NCBI GenBank assembly: GCA_030674155.1
Contig: CM060327.1
Span: 27,136,929-27,200,928 of the forward strand
DNA: 64,000 nucleotides
Origin: Stramonita haemastoma
Lineage: Eukaryota; Mollusca; Gastropoda; Neogastropoda; Muricidae
Direction: 5' to 3'
The translations under genes and the position numbers were made by a program. This document shows, piece after piece, positions 23,421-64,000 of this stretch. The notes under the pieces were generated by a model that ran no database searches, had not been told where the DNA came from, and saw only the letters and a list, made by a program, of their open reading frames with translations. How positions within the stretch are numbered: the first letter of the stretch is position 1; the number at the start of each line of letters is the position of its first letter.

Positions 23421-25079
23421 GAATGTGTACTATACAGAATCTAAAGGTAAACGGTAAAATACTATACAGAGTCTATGTTTTGCAAAATACACCGCTTTCC
23501 TACGCCCACTCAGAGCAAACTTCTCGCAAACTTGGTCCACCATGTCAGTCATCCATGCAGAAATAAACAGACAGGCATAGATAAAGGAATTGATATATCA
23601 ATAAATAACACATCAATAAATCAGAACAAATACTTTTTTTTCACAGGCTCCATAAAAACACACACAAACAAAAAGACCCAGTGTAGTTAATCTCTTCAAC
23701 TGTTAAAATATAATAGGATAAATATCCATTGACTACAATATTGCACACATAATATTGGTTGACAAACGAATATAACTTTGAATTATATATATACATTTCA
23801 CACAAGGCATAAACTCAAGTCTTGAATCACAATTTTGGTCTTCAAATGATAAAAAAATAATAACAAGAACTGCACAGCAAAAAAAAAAAAAAAAAAAAAG
23901 GGCAAAAAAATAAAATGAAAAATTTGGTCTCCAAATAATTAAAAATGTTGACAGAAACCACACAAGTCAATAATAAAAAAAAGAGGATAATATGAATCCA
24001 TGACAACCGGCAGACTTGACTGTATGTATAGATATACTTCAAAGCTGAAGTTGAAACAAGTATTATGCAAGACTCATACAATGAACACATTCTACACAAA
24101 CCAAAAGAAAAAGATACTAAAAAATCTTCCAACTCTTCAAAATACTCTGGTCATGGCCATGTCATGAAAAGAAAAGAAAAAAGGACATGACATGAAACTC
24201 CTTCACAAAAAGCGATGGACATTCTAACAGCTGCTACTCAGTCAGGTGATGTGCAGCCCAGCCAACTGCCAGGGTCTTAAGGAAGCCGCTAAATAATGGC
24301 AAAGTGAACGGTAGCTTAAACAGATAAAACTTCTGTAACGATCCCCCCAAAAAATAAAAGCACAGGTTTGGAATGGTACATTCTGGAGGTTTTCCTTTTG
24401 GCAAATTCCGATGATAACACCTTTATATTCAGATTTTGAGAAGTAATATGCATTGACAAAATGTTTGACAACATAAAAGGAAAAACTGGTGACTTGCTAT
24501 ACAAGTTATGCAATAAGTGAATGATGCAGATATAAATCTGGCAAATTCAAACAAAGTGAGGACGAGGTAAACATGATAAAATACAAGTTTTTCAGCTCAA
24601 CATAGGATAGTCTGTTTCCTTCTGACAACCGCTTACTACAATTTAATTCACACACAAAAATGACTAGTAAGCAGAATTTCTCATCTCAGTCACACAACGT
24701 AACTCTTCAAAGAACGATAAAACAAACCAATTTACAAATGAGTGAACAATGTTGTTTGCTGACGCCAAATCAGCTGATTCTGCCAATAGGATAAAAATTC
24801 TTGGTTTTGATGTTATGTTGATAGTCACTGGTGAATGATACATGCTTAGCACACTGATGACAAAAGCTAAGAAAATGAGATTTCTTGAGTCACCAAAAGT
24901 CACTGATCCATTTTACTGTGAAAAGCAAAGTACAAAATCAATATATAAACAAACACATACAGAAATAAGAGAAAAGATGAGCCATCAGAAATGATGCAGA
25001 ATGCTTAATGTTATCAACTTGTGAAAAATACTAAAACTTCCAAAATAATAAGCTTCGACACAAGTTGATACCAAGATTC
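23421..25079. other. Region downstream of VPS13, possibly 3' UTR; no gene
   Basis: AT-rich DNA without recognised SINEs, downstream of the VPS13 stop codon on the minus strand. Part of it may be the VPS13 3' UTR. I could not choose a polyadenylation signal with confidence. Confidence 0.35.
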
Positions 25080-25084
25080 GAGCA

Positions 25085-25545
25085 ATGCCATAATATCATA
25101 GAACTACTGTTTTTCCAACCATCACTGTTAACCCTTATGAATGATCATAGCCAATCTGAACAATGTCACTATATCATAGAAGTGTTTAGCCATCACTGTC
25201 AACTCTATACATCCACATAGCCGATCTGAACAATGTCAATATCAAAGCAGTTTTTAACCATCACTGTCAACCATTATGAATGATCATAGCCTATCTGAAC
25301 AATGTCATAATATCGTAGAAATGTTTAACTTTCACTGTCAACCTTATACATCCACATAGCCAATCTGACCAATGTCACAATATTGACGAAGTGTTAAAAC
25401 CATCACTGTCAACCTTCATGAACGCACATATCTGATCTGAACAATGCCACAATATTGTGGAAGTGCTTAACCCTCACTGCCAATCTGAACAATGTCATTC
25501 TTTCACAGCAGCGCCAAAACCATCACTGTCAGCAATCAGGGACAC
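25085..25545. repeat. 71-bp tandem repeat, about 6.5 copies
   Basis: The phrase CCATCACTGTCAACC recurs with ATCACTG-type landmarks at 25121, 25192, 25260, 25331, 25402, 25473 and 25522, giving a period close to 71. Each unit also holds AATCTGAACAATGTCA. It starts about 80 bases after the VPS13 stop on the minus strand, so it probably lies in the 3' UTR. Confidence 0.85.
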
Positions 25546-25623
25546 AGCCTGTTGTCAGCTAGTCCTGGCTGGAGTTCCATGTGAGAGGGGTTGGGGTAGG
25601 GTGGGGGTGGATGTGTGAGCTGT

Positions 25624-64000
<38,377 letters not shown>

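Overview
This is a eukaryotic, animal-type genomic window: split genes with GT-AG introns, dense dinucleotide microsatellites, tRNA-derived SINEs and non-LTR retrotransposon debris. The repeat repertoire (SINEs with interchangeable tails, GTCAA-tailed elements, LINE tails with a C2H2-like end) together with the gene content looks like a mollusc, most likely a gastropod. That placement is an inference from repeat style, not from a diagnostic gene.

Layout. Bases 1-2834 are the 5'-truncated, frame-broken 3' half of an L1/Tx1-type LINE with its 3' UTR and A-rich end. Bases 2835-5400 are unassigned AT-rich DNA ending in a decayed LINE tail on the minus strand. Bases 5470-7300 are a large microsatellite block. 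Bases 7677-8400 (minus) hold a single-exon linker histone H1 gene with a TATA box at 8502-8509 and a one-base frameshift inside the globular domain. Bases 8515-25000 are intergenic DNA carrying SINE copies, microsatellites and tandem repeats.

From 25624 to the right edge, the minus strand carries the 3' portion of one large gene: 26 recognisable coding exons of a VPS13 protein (bridge-type lipid transfer protein, VPS13A/C-like). The exons join in phase into about 1,098 residues running from the VAB (adaptor-binding) domain through the conserved C-terminal region to a PH-like end and a stop at 25624-25626. The 5' part of the gene lies beyond base 64000. One exon (41465-41699) has one extra base, so the frame is broken there as sequenced.

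Main observation. In four VPS13 introns a tandem repeat includes the 3' splice junction of the exon that follows it: polypyrimidine tract, AG and the first 4 to about 22 exon bases. The arrays lie at 25741-27560 (38-bp unit, about 46 copies), 27910-28303 (about 85-bp unit, 5 copies), 57051-57306 (about 118-bp unit, 3 copies) and 58942-59563 (66-bp unit, 9 copies). A fifth array (33598-34160) abuts an acceptor without clearly including it. Each array places decoy acceptors upstream of the true one. I know of no name for this arrangement and regard it as the most interesting signal here.

Second observation. One tRNA-SINE core occurs with at least three unrelated 3' tails (called A, B and C below), each present in several copies, which is a record of modular tail exchange.
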